Source of the DNA: Leptasterias polaris
Taxonomy: Eukaryota; Echinodermata; Asteroidea; Forcipulatida; Asteriidae
Direction of reading: 5' to 3'
DNA length: 64,000 bases
NCBI GenBank assembly: GCA_037783415.1
Contig: JAZGTN010000042.1
Location: 2,968,001 to 3,032,000 of the forward strand
Part shown: positions 1 through 12,000 of the stretch, piece after piece
How positions within the stretch are numbered: position 1 is the stretch's first letter
How the letters are laid out: the number at the start of each line of letters is the position of its first letter
Translations under genes and position numbers: made by a program
The notes under the pieces: generated by a model
What the model saw: only the letters and a program-made list of their open reading frames with translations
Database searches by the model: none
What the model was told of the DNA's origin: nothing

Positions 1-300
1 TGAAAAAATCATAGTCCTGAACCACACATTTGAATTTTACAATGAATACATCATTGGAAAAAAAAAAAACTACTTATCATTCATGCTACACAGAGTATGA
101 CCCCATTTGACCTTGACCTCTGGTTCAAACTGGAAGATGGAGTTTTATATTTGAAAAAAACATCATTCCTGAACCATACATTGGAATTTTACAATCTACA
201 CATCAGCAGAAAGTTCACACAGATCTGACCAAAATTTGACCTGGTCTTCCAGTTCAAACCGGAAGTTAAAGCAAACAATTTCAAATCTTGAATCATGAGA
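1..300. repeat. Two diverged direct copies of a ~155-bp repeat
   Basis: The phrase 'cctgaaccayacattkgaatttt' (about 17-45 and 167-195) and the phrase 'tgacctgg/tgacctctggttcaaac-ggaag' (about 110-140 and 235-265) each occur twice with the same spacing, so this stretch is a degenerate tandem pair. The 'accggaagt' phrase resembles part of the 1.08-kb unit found at 825 and at 38-45 kb, so it may be an older relative. No coding exon is visible here. Confidence 0.5.
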
Positions 301-824
301 TCATGCAGAAGAAGATTCAATACAAGGATCAGCACCTTGTTTTTGTGATACAACAAAAACTGAATGTCTAGTTTGTCTAACTTGTAGAAGTTTTCAGATT
401 TATGATGATTTTCACTCAATAAATGTTGTTTTCTTAGGCACTGCTTTATCTGCAGGAGGGAGGACTCCCACAACATTGCCATGTACAAACAGGCAATGTC
501 ATCCTAGATAAAGGCACTTGCAAGTAAGTTTAAACTCCCTCTCCAATCTTTACTCTATCCCTCTCACTGATAAAACAAACAGACAAGAAATGGCTGGTAA
601 AGCCATCAACTTGAAAGCGAAAGTGAACAACGTTTACTCCTTTCCTCTGCTGGTCAAGCAAGAACCTAATGATATAAACTAGTAACCCGATGAAGAACTG
701 TCTCACATGGTCAACTAAAGGGGCTGACACACCAAGGTGCTGGGCCATGGCCATGGTGTTTCTAGAGTGTTGGAGCAGAGCTTCCAACTGACCCCATGGT
801 GCAGCTCAGATGAGTATGCTCAAA
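301..824. other. No gene seen
   Basis: Non-coding by eye. The open frames here are short, lack homology that I recognise, and have no convincing splice sites with consistent phase. Any upstream PXK-like exons must lie to the left of the window or be too short to recognise. Confidence 0.5.
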
Positions 825-1889
825 CTAGACATGATTGCATTTGTGAACAAATGCAGAGCTGTTTCGCTAATAATATTTTCAAATTACTCAAGTGAATATG
901 AAAGTCTTTTTGTATTCAAAGCAGTTATGATGTATCAAGCCTGTTTAAAAAAGAATTTTGATTGTAGCATACTCCGTTAGCAATTTATGACTTAAAGGGG
1001 CAAAAAATGAAAAAATCATAACAAATCGTGTGATAACGTCATCATGACATAATTACAAGTTTAACAGGAACTCGCCATTATCTAACGACTTGCCAAGTTT
1101 CAACGTGATCAAACCTATACTTTTGGAGATATACGACTTCAAAAAGTGCACCTTTAATGTCATGTCACGTGACCCCTGATGACGTAATCAATCTAAAACT
1201 TCATACATATGTTGGCTGCCTGACGTTCATCATGTGTATCAATTTTGAAGCGATTACAAAAAACTTTGCCACACACATCTTCTCAAAGTGCAATTTTAAC
1301 AGTTTTCCAACTGCCACTAGAGGGCGCTCTTGTATATTATGACGTCATTAGTATATTTTTTATTTTTAAAGTACATCCTGGCCGCACACTAACATCGTTA
1401 AAAGCAACTTTGCCACTTTTGAATTACGAGGGCACTTCCGGTTTCAACCGGAAGTAGAGGTCACGTGAGGTCACGCACACTGAATAAAATGAAGCCCTAA
1501 TTAATCCCTACCCAATCCTGCAAACAGAATCCTACGGTCTCTTGTGTCTGATTTGATACGCATTTTCAAATATTTAAAATATAAATCTTTAAGATGACGT
1601 CACGTGACAGGTGATGACGTCATCATGACATCCTTGTTTTAGACACATTATTGCACCAATGCCTTTCATCACTGAAAGTTTTATTGCAATTGCTCTTTAG
1701 GAACTATGCAAAAGGCCGCTTAGAACGAATTGTGCGTTATTTCAATGACTTCCAGTCGTGTTAGACAAATAAATAAAAAAACTTTAACGAAAACAAGAGC
1801 TTTTCCGCAGCGCTACGCTGCGAAACAGCTAACAAAAACTCTAACAAAAACAAGAGCTGTTTCGCTGCGCTTCGCTGCGAAACAGCTAA
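825..1889 (-). mobile_element. Isolated copy of the 1.08-kb Helitron/Helentron-like repeat
   Basis: This is a full copy of the unit that forms the array at 38381-44808. It begins (in + reading) with CTAG, then the hairpin gcatttgtgaacaaatgc, then the subterminal motif agctgtttcgct. It ends with two hairpin-forming modules of the type agctgtttcgctgcg...cgaaacagct at about 1795-1889. Read on the - strand, the element would end with hairpin, 8-nt spacer, CTAG and then a T, which is the layout of a Helitron 3' end. The internal body carries TGACGTCA and CACGTG palindromes. It has no coding capacity beyond a 61-codon open frame at 1157-1342, so it would be non-autonomous. Class assignment is inference from the ends; orientation is set by the putative 3' hairpin. 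Confidence 0.6.
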
Positions 1890-2054
1890 TCAAATTGCCC
1901 TGCATACAATGTCAAATTTAAGTACTACATATGGGCCACATGAGTTCAACCACTTCAAGTCGGTATTTTAAGAAATTGTCCATGGCCACCTGTGGTATTA
2001 TTTTTTATAGAACTTTTTGGAGCTTCTTGAGTAATAGTTTTCGTTTGTGTGCAG

Positions 2055-2161
2055 ATTATCAGGGTATGAAAACATTCTTCTGGGACATACCTCTCAGCTC
2101 TTCCCAAACCTATGCAAGAAACTCAAGCAGACCCCTCAAGCATTTGACACCATTGCTTTTG
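2055..2161 (+). CDS. PXK: PXK-like exon 1 of those visible
   Basis: Acceptor gtgtgcag before 2055 and donor gtaagt at 2162. It encodes a 35-residue stretch of the pseudokinase C-lobe ending ...DTIAF plus the first base of a Gly codon. The upstream exon was not found. Confidence 0.7.
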
Positions 2162-5100
2162 GTAAGTCATTACCATTTATCTGCATAGTGCAAATTATTC
2201 ATGTTTCAAAAACCAGAGTCTTTATTAAGATCTGACAAAGTTTTATGTTTGAAAGGTAGATTTTGGAAAATACAAAATACAAGATTCACAATGAGAGATT
2301 TCCACTGGTGTCCAATTTACACAAATCAGGACCTAGTTTGTTTTTAATGTGTATCAAGCATAATAAACTCCCAAAGGGGGAACCAACAGTTTGGCACAAG
2401 ATTGTTAAAGTCTTCAATTTAACAAAGAAGTTTGGTCATAAGAAAGTTTCACGAACTTTACATTAAGCAACATCAGAAATTACAGGTACATGTACATATC
2501 TTTATACATATATACATGCAATCAATTTTAAGCTAGAGTATGTGAGAAAGTTTATGTTTAAATAAATAACAAATACAGTTCAGTTCTGAAGCTTTCTTAT
2601 CCTTTAAATGCATAAACGCTTGCAGGTCATTTAGTTTATGAGATGGGTGCTGGCTCAGCCATGGAGGATACAGTGATAATACCTGATAGGACACAATTCA
2701 GACTGTTGAGACACCAACAAGTTGTTGAGGTAAGCCATTAAAACATATAATTGTTTATAAGCTCTTGAATGCAGTCCCATTGTTATCAAACTTGATCAGC
2801 CATGATTAAGGTTACCAGTAAGGTAGTGGTAGCACTTCTTCTCTGGTTTGAGTTCTTTTATATTGTTGTCCCATTTCATTAAGTTTTAAACAATGTATAA
2901 ATCTTTTTTCATGTGAGAAATTGTACACCACATAGTTTAAATCAAAGTGATTGTTCTCATCTCCTTTGATGCATTTCTCTGCATGCTTCATTCAAAAGCT
3001 AGACATCTCAAGTATCTAGGAAATCATATGCCAAAACATAACATCACACATAAGTATATTAATTGGAATATCTAGAAGTTGATTTGACAAAGCTCTCTGC
3101 TTTGAGATATGTCATATTTCAAGTTGCTATATATACAATTCCTTGAAACTTTTAATAATTTTATGAAACATGCATTATGCATTTGAAATCTTATGGCAGT
3201 CACATAAAATGCAACTTGACTTGCAATGACATGTAGGTCACTTAAGCTGTAATTCTTCCAGCTGTATAGGTCTTCCAGCTGTAGGTCTTCCAGCTGTAGG
3301 TCTTACAGCTGTAGGTCTTACAGCTGTAGGTCTTCCAGCTGTATGTCTTCCAGCTGTAGGTCTTACAGCTGTAGGTCTTCCAGCTGTAGGTCTTCCAGCT
3401 GTATGTCTTTCAGCTGTAGGTCTTCCAGCTGTAGGTCTTCCAGCTGTAGGTCTTCCAGCTGTATGTCTTACAGCTGTAGGTCAATTCCAGCTGTAGGTCT
3501 TCCAGCTGTAGGTCTTGCAGCTGTATGTCTTACAGCTGTATGTCTTACAGCTGTAGATCTTCCAGCTGTAGGTCTTACAGCTGTAGGTCTTCCAGCTGTA
3601 GGTCTTACAGCTGTAGGTCTTCCAGCTGTAGGTCTTCCAGCTGTAGGTCTTCAAGCTGTCTGTATTTTACAGCTGCAAGACCTACAGCTGTAAAATACAG
3701 GAGAAAAAACGTAAACTTCCTGTAGGTCCTGGTGAAGAGTATATGCCAATGCCGTATTCCAACTTTGTAAAAAAGAAATTTCCCTATAAATGTTAGAAGC
3801 AGTTTGAACTCACTTCTCTTTGTTGCCAAAGGACAACATATTGAGTCATTGTCCAATACAAATGAATATTACAAGAAACATAGGATGCATTGTTTTGTTT
3901 TTTTGGTAAAGGTTCTGGAATTCATATTTGACGTAAACGAAACCTATCCAAGTTTAAAAGAGGTAAGATTATTATTTATTTTTAGTTATTGACATCTGGT
4001 TTGTACACTTGAAGATGACTTTTTAGGGCAGATGAGGTGTAAACTGGCAACAGTAGCAAAACATACATTATCCTTTTCCAAATAAAAAAACAATAATTAG
4101 TTGATCATCTTAAAAGTTATCTTGACAACTTGTTTAATCGTTAAATATACTTTTTGCTAAATGTTATTCAATAACTCTCTGTTATCAGACGTGTTGCATT
4201 CAATTTTGCAGGTTGTGGAGCATGAATTTTTTCACAATATTAAACTGAAGGCTCTTGAAAAGAAACCAGCAACTGAGGTATGCAGATGCAGTTCCTTTAA
4301 GTAAAATTTTATCTCCTTTGTTGTCAAATTTATAAATAAGAAATGATGATAATAGTTGAAAATACAACAACATCTATGTTTTGTTTTTTAGAACAGAAGC
4401 ATATTTTTAAAGTGTATTTTACAACACATTTATAGCTGGGGAAATCACTGCTATTTTATACCACCTCATGCAAAGCCCCTGAAAATAGTTGAGAATGTGT
4501 CAGTAATTTTACTGTCATGCCATGTTCACATAGATGACTGTTCCATCACAAAAGTATTAGCCCATAGGTACTAGTAAATTTTCCAATGGCAACTGAATCT
4601 ACATTATGGCTTTTGTTAATTGGCTCATATTTATTTAATTCTGGAAGGCTTGTTGCTAGAGAAAATTGTGGAGAATCTAAGGGTGGTGCGTTTGTATCTA
4701 GAACAAATATGAATTGTAGTAGATTAGAATTTCAGTGATCACCTCAGGAGACTAATTTTAATTTTCTACTCCTACCAGTTTGTTTTATTTATATGTTGTG
4801 TATTGACTACAGATTCAGCTGACCTCTGCAATGAGATCACTCTTGAAGGCAGTCAAGAAGGGTCGTGTTCTAAAGAGTCAAACATTTAGAACTGTACCTC
4901 CTAAACATACAAGGTAAATCAACAAGACAGAAGTGTCTGCTCTTGTAATTCTGTTTGATTTTTAAAGCTTCAGTTCTTGTTTTTTAAGCTTAAAAATACA
5001 TCTTTTGGTATGAATTGTTTGTTAACATTGGGTTTTTTCTACACAAAACAGCCAGAACATACCAATCCAAAAATCTCCAAAGAAGTTGTGAATATAAATA

Positions 5101-6147
5101 ACAAAAAGCTTGAATGTTCTCTCTCACTGGATGTAGCAAAAAATCTACATTAGCACATAGATGATATACTTTCAACAAGATCAAAAACAAACTTAACTAT
5201 GAAAATAACTTTACTTTTACTTTGAAAGTATTAGGTTCTCGCTACAATTGAATATCAGAGATTTTACATGATTAAAACAAAAGATCTTGTTGGCTTTAAA
5301 CAGTCATTCCCATTAGATTGTTGATATCTGGATCAATTACTGTAGTGATATCAGATCAAAATGTCACACACAAAAATATGGCCCTTGAATACAGAATACA
5401 AAAGTAAACAATTATTGGCAAAGCAAAACTTACAAATTTGCCGAATAATGACTGGGTTTTAGACTGGAACTATTTTAAGCTTGCATGGATGTTAACATTT
5501 AACCATCCATATAAGCTGGTCATTACAAGCATAAACAACTCGATCTTGACAATGACATCATTTCTACATAACGATTAAAACTTATGTTAGTCATGTTACA
5601 CTCAAAGTTGAATTATACACTACTTCATCATGAATTCACAAGACTACATTCGGGTTGAACAAAGAAATATTGACTAGAATTGGATTTGAACCTGCAACCT
5701 CTGGATTAACTAATTACCAGCGCTCTACCAACTGAGCCATCTAGCCCTAATGCTTGCTCACTGTCCCTACATTTCAATACTCAAATATTTAACAAATGGG
5801 TCTAAATAAAAGAAGTGAATGTTTGAAACATCTTTTGACACAGCTTAGATTTGTTTCTCTTGATGTCCAGGTCTAAATGTACATCTCCACAGCCATCCCT
5901 TGAAAGCAATCAGGCAGAAACAACTCTGTCCAGGGAATCACCTGCCAATCAGACCAGGACTAGCCCCCTCATTCATTCACCACCTTCCGTTATTCCCCCA
6001 CCCCCTCCTCTGATGACTACAAAGGTGATTACTTCTAAACCTAGCCAGCTAGATTTGCCATCGGTCTCCAGGGAAAGGAGTGCTCTTCTTAGTGATATTC
6101 AAAAGGGAATCACTCTAAAGAAAACAAGTGGGATTGTAATGGCATGA
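2055..6147 (+). CDS. PXK: PXK/SLOB-family pseudokinase, 3' half of gene (six exons)
   Basis: The exons are 2055-2161, 2626-2729, 3912-3962, 4212-4277, 4813-4913 and 5871-6147. All introns are GT-AG and the phases chain without a break. The predicted peptide continues a kinase-like domain (a FGHLVYEM segment spans the first junction), then helices resembling the end of a kinase C-lobe (VLEFIFDVNETYPSLKE, VVEHEFF). A basic linker, a serine/proline-rich tail with a PPPPP run, and a C-terminal WH2-like motif (RSALLSDIQKGITLKKT) follow. PX domain, catalytically odd kinase domain and C-terminal WH2 is the layout of PXK (MONaKA), an endosomal/plasma-membrane protein linked to Na,K-ATPase modulation and receptor trafficking. 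The PX domain and the N-lobe are not in the window. The introns hold a minisatellite (3254-3690) and a SINE (5640-5770). The alternative is a SLOB-like paralogue of the same family. Confidence 0.72.
2626..2729 (+). CDS. PXK: PXK-like exon 2
   Basis: Acceptor cttgcag and donor gtaagc. It completes the FGHLVYEM segment and ends in ...HQQVVE in phase 0. Confidence 0.72.
3254..3690. repeat. 15-bp minisatellite with a CAGCTG in every unit
   Basis: Tandem units of the form tcttccagctgtagg, about 29 copies, with point variants at two or three positions (c/a before agctg, g/t after gta). It lies in the PXK-like intron between 2729 and 3912. Because the period is a multiple of three, frames stay open on both strands as Ser/Cys/Arg-rich or Leu/Glu/Asp-rich repeats; these are artefacts of the periodicity. 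Confidence 0.95.
3912..3962 (+). CDS. PXK: PXK-like exon 3 (17 codons)
   Basis: Acceptor ggtaaag and donor gtaaga; exactly 51 nt, phase 0 on both sides. It encodes VLEFIFDVNETYPSLKE. Confidence 0.7.
4212..4277 (+). CDS. PXK: PXK-like exon 4 (22 codons)
   Basis: Acceptor ttttgcag and donor gtatgc; 66 nt, phase 0. It encodes VVEHEFFHNIKLKALEKK and four more residues, resembling the last helix of a kinase C-lobe. Confidence 0.72.
4813..4913 (+). CDS. PXK: PXK-like exon 5
   Basis: Acceptor gactacag and donor gtaaat; 33 codons plus 2 nt. It is basic and helical, ending ...PPKHT with the Arg codon split across the intron. Confidence 0.72.
5640..5770 (-). mobile_element. tRNA-derived SINE head
   Basis: Read on the - strand, it shows a box A (like tagmtcagttgg) and a box B (ggttcaaatcc-like, here diverged) about 40 nt apart, followed by the same tail as the copies at 7535, 7855, 27475 and 27690. 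It lies in the last PXK-like intron. Confidence 0.75.
5871..6147 (+). CDS. PXK: PXK-like terminal exon with WH2-like motif
   Basis: Acceptor gatgtccag. The exon completes the split Arg codon and runs 92 codons to a TGA. It is rich in Ser, Pro and Thr, with a pentaproline and a C-terminal RSALLSDIQKG...LKKT motif typical of actin-binding WH2 domains. This is the strongest single piece of evidence for the PXK assignment. Confidence 0.78.
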
Positions 6148-7534
6148 AATGGCTGAAGAGGAGGTCCAACAGTAATTTGCAGATTAGTTTTGGGATGTAT
6201 TTTTATATAGACCCAATCGTTTTTACTTGTCTTTCCACTTTGCAACAGGCAAAGTCATTGATCAACTTTGCAGTTTTGTCGTAACTTTGGCCTTAAAGCT
6301 GCTATAGATGTGACACACAGCTGTCCACTAATTTGGGTACAAATGCACCCCAAAAAGTATGGTGTACGTTATTAGTTGTTTTTAAGAAACACAGATTAAT
6401 GAAAGAAGAGAAAAATAGTCAAGCTCGATCTTTGGGTACTTCGAAGGAGAACAATTATTTAATACACGAATTGGAAGGCAATTTGAGCAGTAGAAAAAAT
6501 TGTTGGTGCAAGTGCTGCTAAAATTAGAACAATAATGAGTTCCCTTGCACAAAAATGCTTGCAAAGCAATGACTAGAAAATTGTAAGTACAGCACATAGG
6601 TTAAGTGTCTTTCTGGCTACCTGGTCTGTGTCCCTCCAGTGGAGGGCAATGATGAATGACCATAAAGAAGTCGAACACCTTTGGTTTTTCTCTTCAAACA
6701 AATTCGATCTGCTTGAAATGCGGACAAACAATGTATTTTACACAGCAAGAGATACATGTATGGGCCGTATTCACAAAACTACTTTTAAGTCACAAAATTA
6801 TAAGCATCCCACTCGTCAAACTTAGATGGATCTTTTTGACTAAGTGGTATTCTCAAAGCATTTGCGCTAAGGGCCCAGCTTACTTTTGCATCTTAAATCT
6901 AAGGTCATCTGACAGTGAGGCACAAGGACGTCTTGGCGACTTTTTTTTTTACATGCCCAGCACCATTTTAGAAATGAAGTGAAATAGTGTGTCATAAAAG
7001 TTTTAATTCTCTTGGAGAATTTGTTGACGGAGAAATATATACTTGGTATAGATTTGATAGGAATCAGAGTTTTATTTATAACTGATTATAATAAGAGAAC
7101 AAAAATTGACTCACTGATGAACAAAGCAGTGCTAGTGCTGAAATCAAGGTGTCCCTTCTCATTGCATGGCAGTTTTATGCAAGTGGCCATGTGAAATTAT
7201 CATTGAGGAAAATTGTTGATGCATCAAATCCTCCCACCAAGTAATGAGAAGCAACTGCTCTCTCTCGCTTCTCTGATTAAAAGGCATCCAGACTGGCTTC
7301 TGGGTAGTTGCCAGGATTGTATTACAATTTGATACAACATACATGCCATTCACTTTGTAGATTAGTCAATGGACCACTTTATAACATGCACATTCAAGGT
7401 TATTTTGGGGGAGCAGAAAAGCTACACACTCATATTGGGATTTGAGAGCACAGTAACAAAATGTTAAAATTCAACATTTTGGGTGATAATTGTTTTCGTG
7501 TTTGATGTATGGAAATATGAATTTTTTACTAAGT
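6148..7534. other. 3' flank / possible 3'UTR of PXK-like gene; no other gene seen
   Basis: No exon with usable splice sites was recognised. A 'gggccgtattcacaaaac' phrase at about 6763 looks like the end of a small inverted-repeat element, but I could not find its partner. Confidence 0.45.
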
Positions 7535-7625
7535 TCAGGTAGTTGATGCCGGCACGTCAATCCGGAGGTCGTTGGTTCAAATCCCGCTCTAGTCAATTTT
7601 TCCTTGTTCAACCCAAAATCATTTA
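7535..7625 (+). mobile_element. tRNA-derived SINE fragment, + strand arm
   Basis: Contains the anticodon-arm-like gccggcacgtcaatccgg, a perfect box B (ggttcaaatcc) and the ccttgttcaaccc tail. The box A end is missing. It forms a near-perfect inverted repeat of about 70 bp with 7855-7960. Confidence 0.8.
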
Positions 7626-7854
7626 AAATTTACCCAGTCAGTTTCCCTTGTGGTTTGTTATTTGAGACAAAACAATTTCGTAATTAGTTTCTGCAGCCCA
7701 ACAAAGGTCAACATTACATTTAAAACCGTCTATCCAAAAACAATTATGGCATGAATGGTGTGTATACATCCAAGGTGCTGACATGCCCAAAATGTTTTTG
7801 TTTTTTTGCTGGGGTGCTCGTTTTCTTATTTTATATTTAGTATTTTTATATATG

Positions 7855-7960
7855 ATTTTGGGTTGAACAAGGAAAAATTGACTAAAGCGGGATTTGAACC
7901 AACGACCTCCGGATTGACGTGCCGGCGCTCTACCAACTGAGCTATCTAGCCCTATGTTGG
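7855..7960 (-). mobile_element. tRNA-derived SINE, - strand arm
   Basis: On the - strand it reads gggctagatagctcagttgg (box A), an anticodon-like hairpin, ggttcaaatcc (box B) and the ccttgttcaaccc tail. The acceptor stem does not pair as in a functional tRNA, so I call it a SINE and not a tRNA gene. Confidence 0.85.
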
Positions 7961-8084
7961 CTGTCTCCCTATTTTGTCAATATCCTTGATGTTGAGTTAA
8001 GTAACGATTCGACCATCGGCTGTGGCCTTGAACGGATGGATGTGCTTTTATTTATTTCTAAGCTACGTAATTTGTAATCTTTTT

Positions 8085-8200
8085 GGTGACTCTCTCTGTT
8101 TTTTTTGGTTTTTTTTGGTTTTTATGCGCCTCGGAATAAGTTTAGTCTTAGATAGATGGCGCTTTACAAGTTTTAATTATTATTATTATTATTATGTTGA
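8085..8200 (+). mobile_element. SINE/LINE 3' tail ending in (att)n
   Basis: The phrase gatagatggcgctttacaag followed by (att)n is the typical 3' end of tRNA-SINEs that share L2-type tails. The body upstream is unclear. Confidence 0.55.
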
Positions 8201-8357
8201 GAACACGTAATCAAGTTTTCGTTTGTTGTGGTTTACACTGGTCAAATGGTCATTTAGTACAGTTCAGCAGGGACCAAGCCATAGAATCTTGAAAAAATCT
8301 ACATTGTAAAAATATGGCACAATCCAATTGTAGGAATCCGCTGTTATGATTGCAATT

Positions 8358-8380
8358 TTTATATATATATATATATATAT
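8358..8380. repeat. (TA)n microsatellite
   Basis: About eleven TA dinucleotides. Nothing else stands out between 8200 and 8640. Confidence 0.9.
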
Positions 8381-8639
8381 TTTTGGTAAAGTGTGTAGGC
8401 CTACATGTTTGGTGGTTTGTGGAGTACCAGGGACATTTCCACCGCTTTCTGGAAAAACATGACAAATTGTACACATTTCACACAACAATATTTCTTTCGG
8501 TATAAAACATGCACCCTCGGCTCCTTACACATTTCTGAACCCTAATTATTGCATGTTAGGTTCAACATAATGCTATAATATTCATATTAATAATGATTGA
8601 TAAGTAGAAATAAAACAAGAAGAAGAAGAATATCCCTGA

Positions 8640-8756
8640 GACTAGGAGACAAGGTGGTTTTTTACCAAGACCACCACCAGTCAAACATACGAGCCGACTA
8701 AATAACGACCATAAAACGACGTCGTTGAGAGGTCTTGTTTTTTAAGCTTTATTCTA
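8640..8756. repeat. Outlying 140-bp satellite unit (left side of LINE insertion)
   Basis: The phrases ccaagaccacca..ccagtcaaa, actaaataacgacc and aaaacgacgtcgtt..gaggtc match the satellite at 13964-17055 in order. The unit continues on the other side of the LINE at 13964, so the LINE split the array at this point. Confidence 0.85.
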
Positions 8757-9097
8757 CAATTCAATTTCAATTCAATTTATTTCCACTTATTCAATGCAAA
8801 ATAACGTACAAGATATAACATATGAACGAATACAATAGAGAATAAGTGGGGGAAGTCTCCAAAAAAGCAAGCTTGTAAGGAGGAGACCCCCGAAAACCCT
8901 GTATAGTAATTACATGTAGAATAAAGAATGATCTTTAATAAAAACTGGAATAGTCGACAAGAAACGAGACAGGACCAACACAAACAGGACAACATGCAGA
9001 GGCTAACAATAAATGACTTTAAAAAAAAAAGATTTAGCTAAGAGACAATCAAGCATAATCATTAGAACAATGGACAATTTGAATAAACTATGAAAAG

Positions 9098-12000
9098 TCA
9101 AATGTCACCATATTTGTCAAGGAGACTATATTTAAGTTTCTTCTTAAAAACATGAACACCTTTGATCTTTCTAAGATTGTTGGCCAATGAATTCCAAAAC
9201 CTGGGACCCTGTGATGTCACACAGTTAAGGGATTTAGAAAAACGTACATAAGGAATATGAAAATTATCACAATGCCTCGTATGATGGGAATGAATCCGAG
9301 TATTTAAAATAAACATAGTTTTAAACGACTTGGGCAAATCATTCGAAACAAACTGATACATAAATGTACCAAGTTGGAGCAAGTAAATGTCTGAGACTTT
9401 GAGAGTTCTGTGATTAGAAAATAATGGATTCGAAGGGGTGCGAAAATCAACACTATCAATAATTCTGAGGGCCCTTTTTTGCAAAACAAAAATTCTGTTC
9501 ATCAAATAAGCACTGGATTTGCCCCAAGCAAGAATACCATAAGAAATATAGGATAAAACTAGAGAATTATAAATATTATACAATATATATGATGGAAAAA
9601 AATACTTCAATTTGTTGATAATTCCTATATTTCTAGAAATTAGTTTACAGATATAATCAATATGATGATTCCAGGAAAGTTTATCATCAACAAGTATCCC
9701 AAGAAATTTCACACAATCAGTACGATTAAGTGACGTATTGTCAAACATAATATCACATGGAATATTAATAGTACTTAAATTACTAAATAACATATACTTG
9801 GTTTTATTAACATTAAGGGATAATTTGTTAGCCTTAATCCAATTGGAAATGTGGATGAGCTCTAAATTCACAGTGTTGAAAAGTATGTCAAGATTTGTAT
9901 GAGAATAGAACAGATTAGAATCATCGGCAAAAAGAATAAAGGACAGATTTGTGGAAGACTTAGGGAAATCATTGATATAAATTGAAAAAAGAAGAGGGCC
10001 TAAAATAGACCCTTGAGGTACACCACAAACTAAGGATTTAAGAACAGACTCTTTACCATCAATACTGACAAACTGTTTGCGATTTGAGAGATAATCCCTA
10101 AACCACTCCAAGGCAATACCTCTAATACCGTAAAAGGAAAGTTTGGACAAGAGAATGGAATGGTCAATGGTGTCAAATGCCTTGGAGAGGTCCAGGAAAA
10201 CTCCCAGGGTATGCAAGGACTGTTCACGACCCACTTTGACTTTATCAATTAACTGTAAAATAGCGTGTGTAGTAGAATGCTTTTCCCTAAATCCGAACTG
10301 AGAATCTGATAATATGTTATATTTTCCCAAAAAGTTAGACGTACGAATATAAACAGCACGTTCGAGTATTTTAGAAAAAGAAGTAAGAATAGAAATGGGA
10401 CGATAATTATTAACTAAATGCCGATCACCATTTTTATATATGGGCAAAACCCTAGCAATTTTCATAGAATCGGGGACTATTCCAGTATTTAGAGAAAGAT
10501 TAATAATGAAGGTTAAAGGTTTCGAAATCACCTGAAAAACATCTTTTATAAGAGGACAATTAATGGAATCGTAGCCGGAACTGTTTTTATTAGGTAAATT
10601 TGAAACAATTGAGAAAAGCTCTTGCTCTGTTATTGGGGTGAAAAAAATAGAGTGTGAATTTGGTTCTTGCAGATAATCCTGGAAATGGGAATGACAATTA
10701 GGAATTTGGTTAGCGAGTTTGGGCCCAATATTAACAAAGAAATCATTGTAATGTTCGGCAACGAGAAAGGGGTCAGTAATGCTCCGGTTCCTAATATTAA
10801 TACTCGATAAATGAGAAGAAGAGTTAGTCTTAAGGACACTATTAATAACCTTCCAAGTATTCTTAATATTGTTTTTTTCCTTTTCAAATTGTTGAGAATA
10901 ATACCTCTGTTTGGCAGAACGCAAAATTGCAGTGAGGACATTTCTATATCGAGTAAAAATCAAACGATTTAACTCAGAGGGAGAACGAAGAAGTTTACGA
11001 TAAAGCTTGTTTTTGTGATTAATAGACTTGAGAAGAGCAGAAGTCACCCACTGAGATTTGGGTTGAGATTTCCTATTGGAGCGCTCCATTCTAACAAGAG
11101 GAACATCTTTATCATAAATGTCAATAAAAATATTCATAAAAATATTAAATGACTCGTTGGGGTTACAACATCTTAAAACAGCAGACCAATCCTGATTCAT
11201 CAGGTCTTTTTTGAAATGACGCAAATTATCAACAGAATGCTTACGAACATAATGTGGGGTGGGGTTATGTGAGCTGTGAACAAATGGAAAAGACGTAATA
11301 ATTGGAAAATGATCTGAAATGTCACAAACTAAAATACCAGAATTAGGAGTAGGAAAAATATTTGTAAAAATGTTATCAATAAGGGTTGCTGAAGAACTAG
11401 TAATTCTGGTAGGTTTGTTGATCAAGGGGAGCAAAGAGTTGGCGAGCATGACATCCAGAAATTGTTGAGACTGGTTGTTATGAGTGGCGTTAAGAAGATC
11501 TATGTTGAAATCACCAGACATTAGACACAGTTTGTTCTCAGACATGACAATATCTTGAACCTGCTGGAAAGTCAACATAAAATCATCAAAAGAGGCCGAG
11601 GGGGGTTTGTAAATAACACCGACAAAAATATTCTTACTATTAGGATTGATAATTTCAGCAAAAATAGACTCAAATGAGTCCGTAGAATGACATAATTGAG
11701 GACGAATGACATACTGCAGATCTTTAGACAAATACAAGGAAACCCCACCCCCCACTCTACCCTCTCTGCTGATGGACTCAAGATTGTACCCAGGAATGGA
11801 GTAAATATTAAAAGGCGCATCTGATTGTTTTAGCCATGTTTCAGATAGACCCACCACAGAAAAGTCAGAGTGAAGGGTTTCAAAATAATTAATCATTTGG
11901 TCATAATGTTTAGGAAGACTCCTGATATTCATATGTACAAAGGAAAACTGGGAAGAGTCATTAAGATCAAAAACATTGTTCAGGTTGGCCTCAGTAAAAT

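Noticed and set aside
3254..3690. CRISPR-like array
   Set aside because: Units are directly abutting without unique spacers, in a eukaryotic intron.
3343..3856. Ser/Cys/Arg-rich and Leu/Glu/Asp-rich open frames on both strands
   Set aside because: Artefact of the 15-bp minisatellite period in an intron.
7855..7960. Genuine tRNA gene on the - strand
   Set aside because: Boxes A and B are good but the acceptor stem does not pair, and the same tail follows every copy; it is a SINE.
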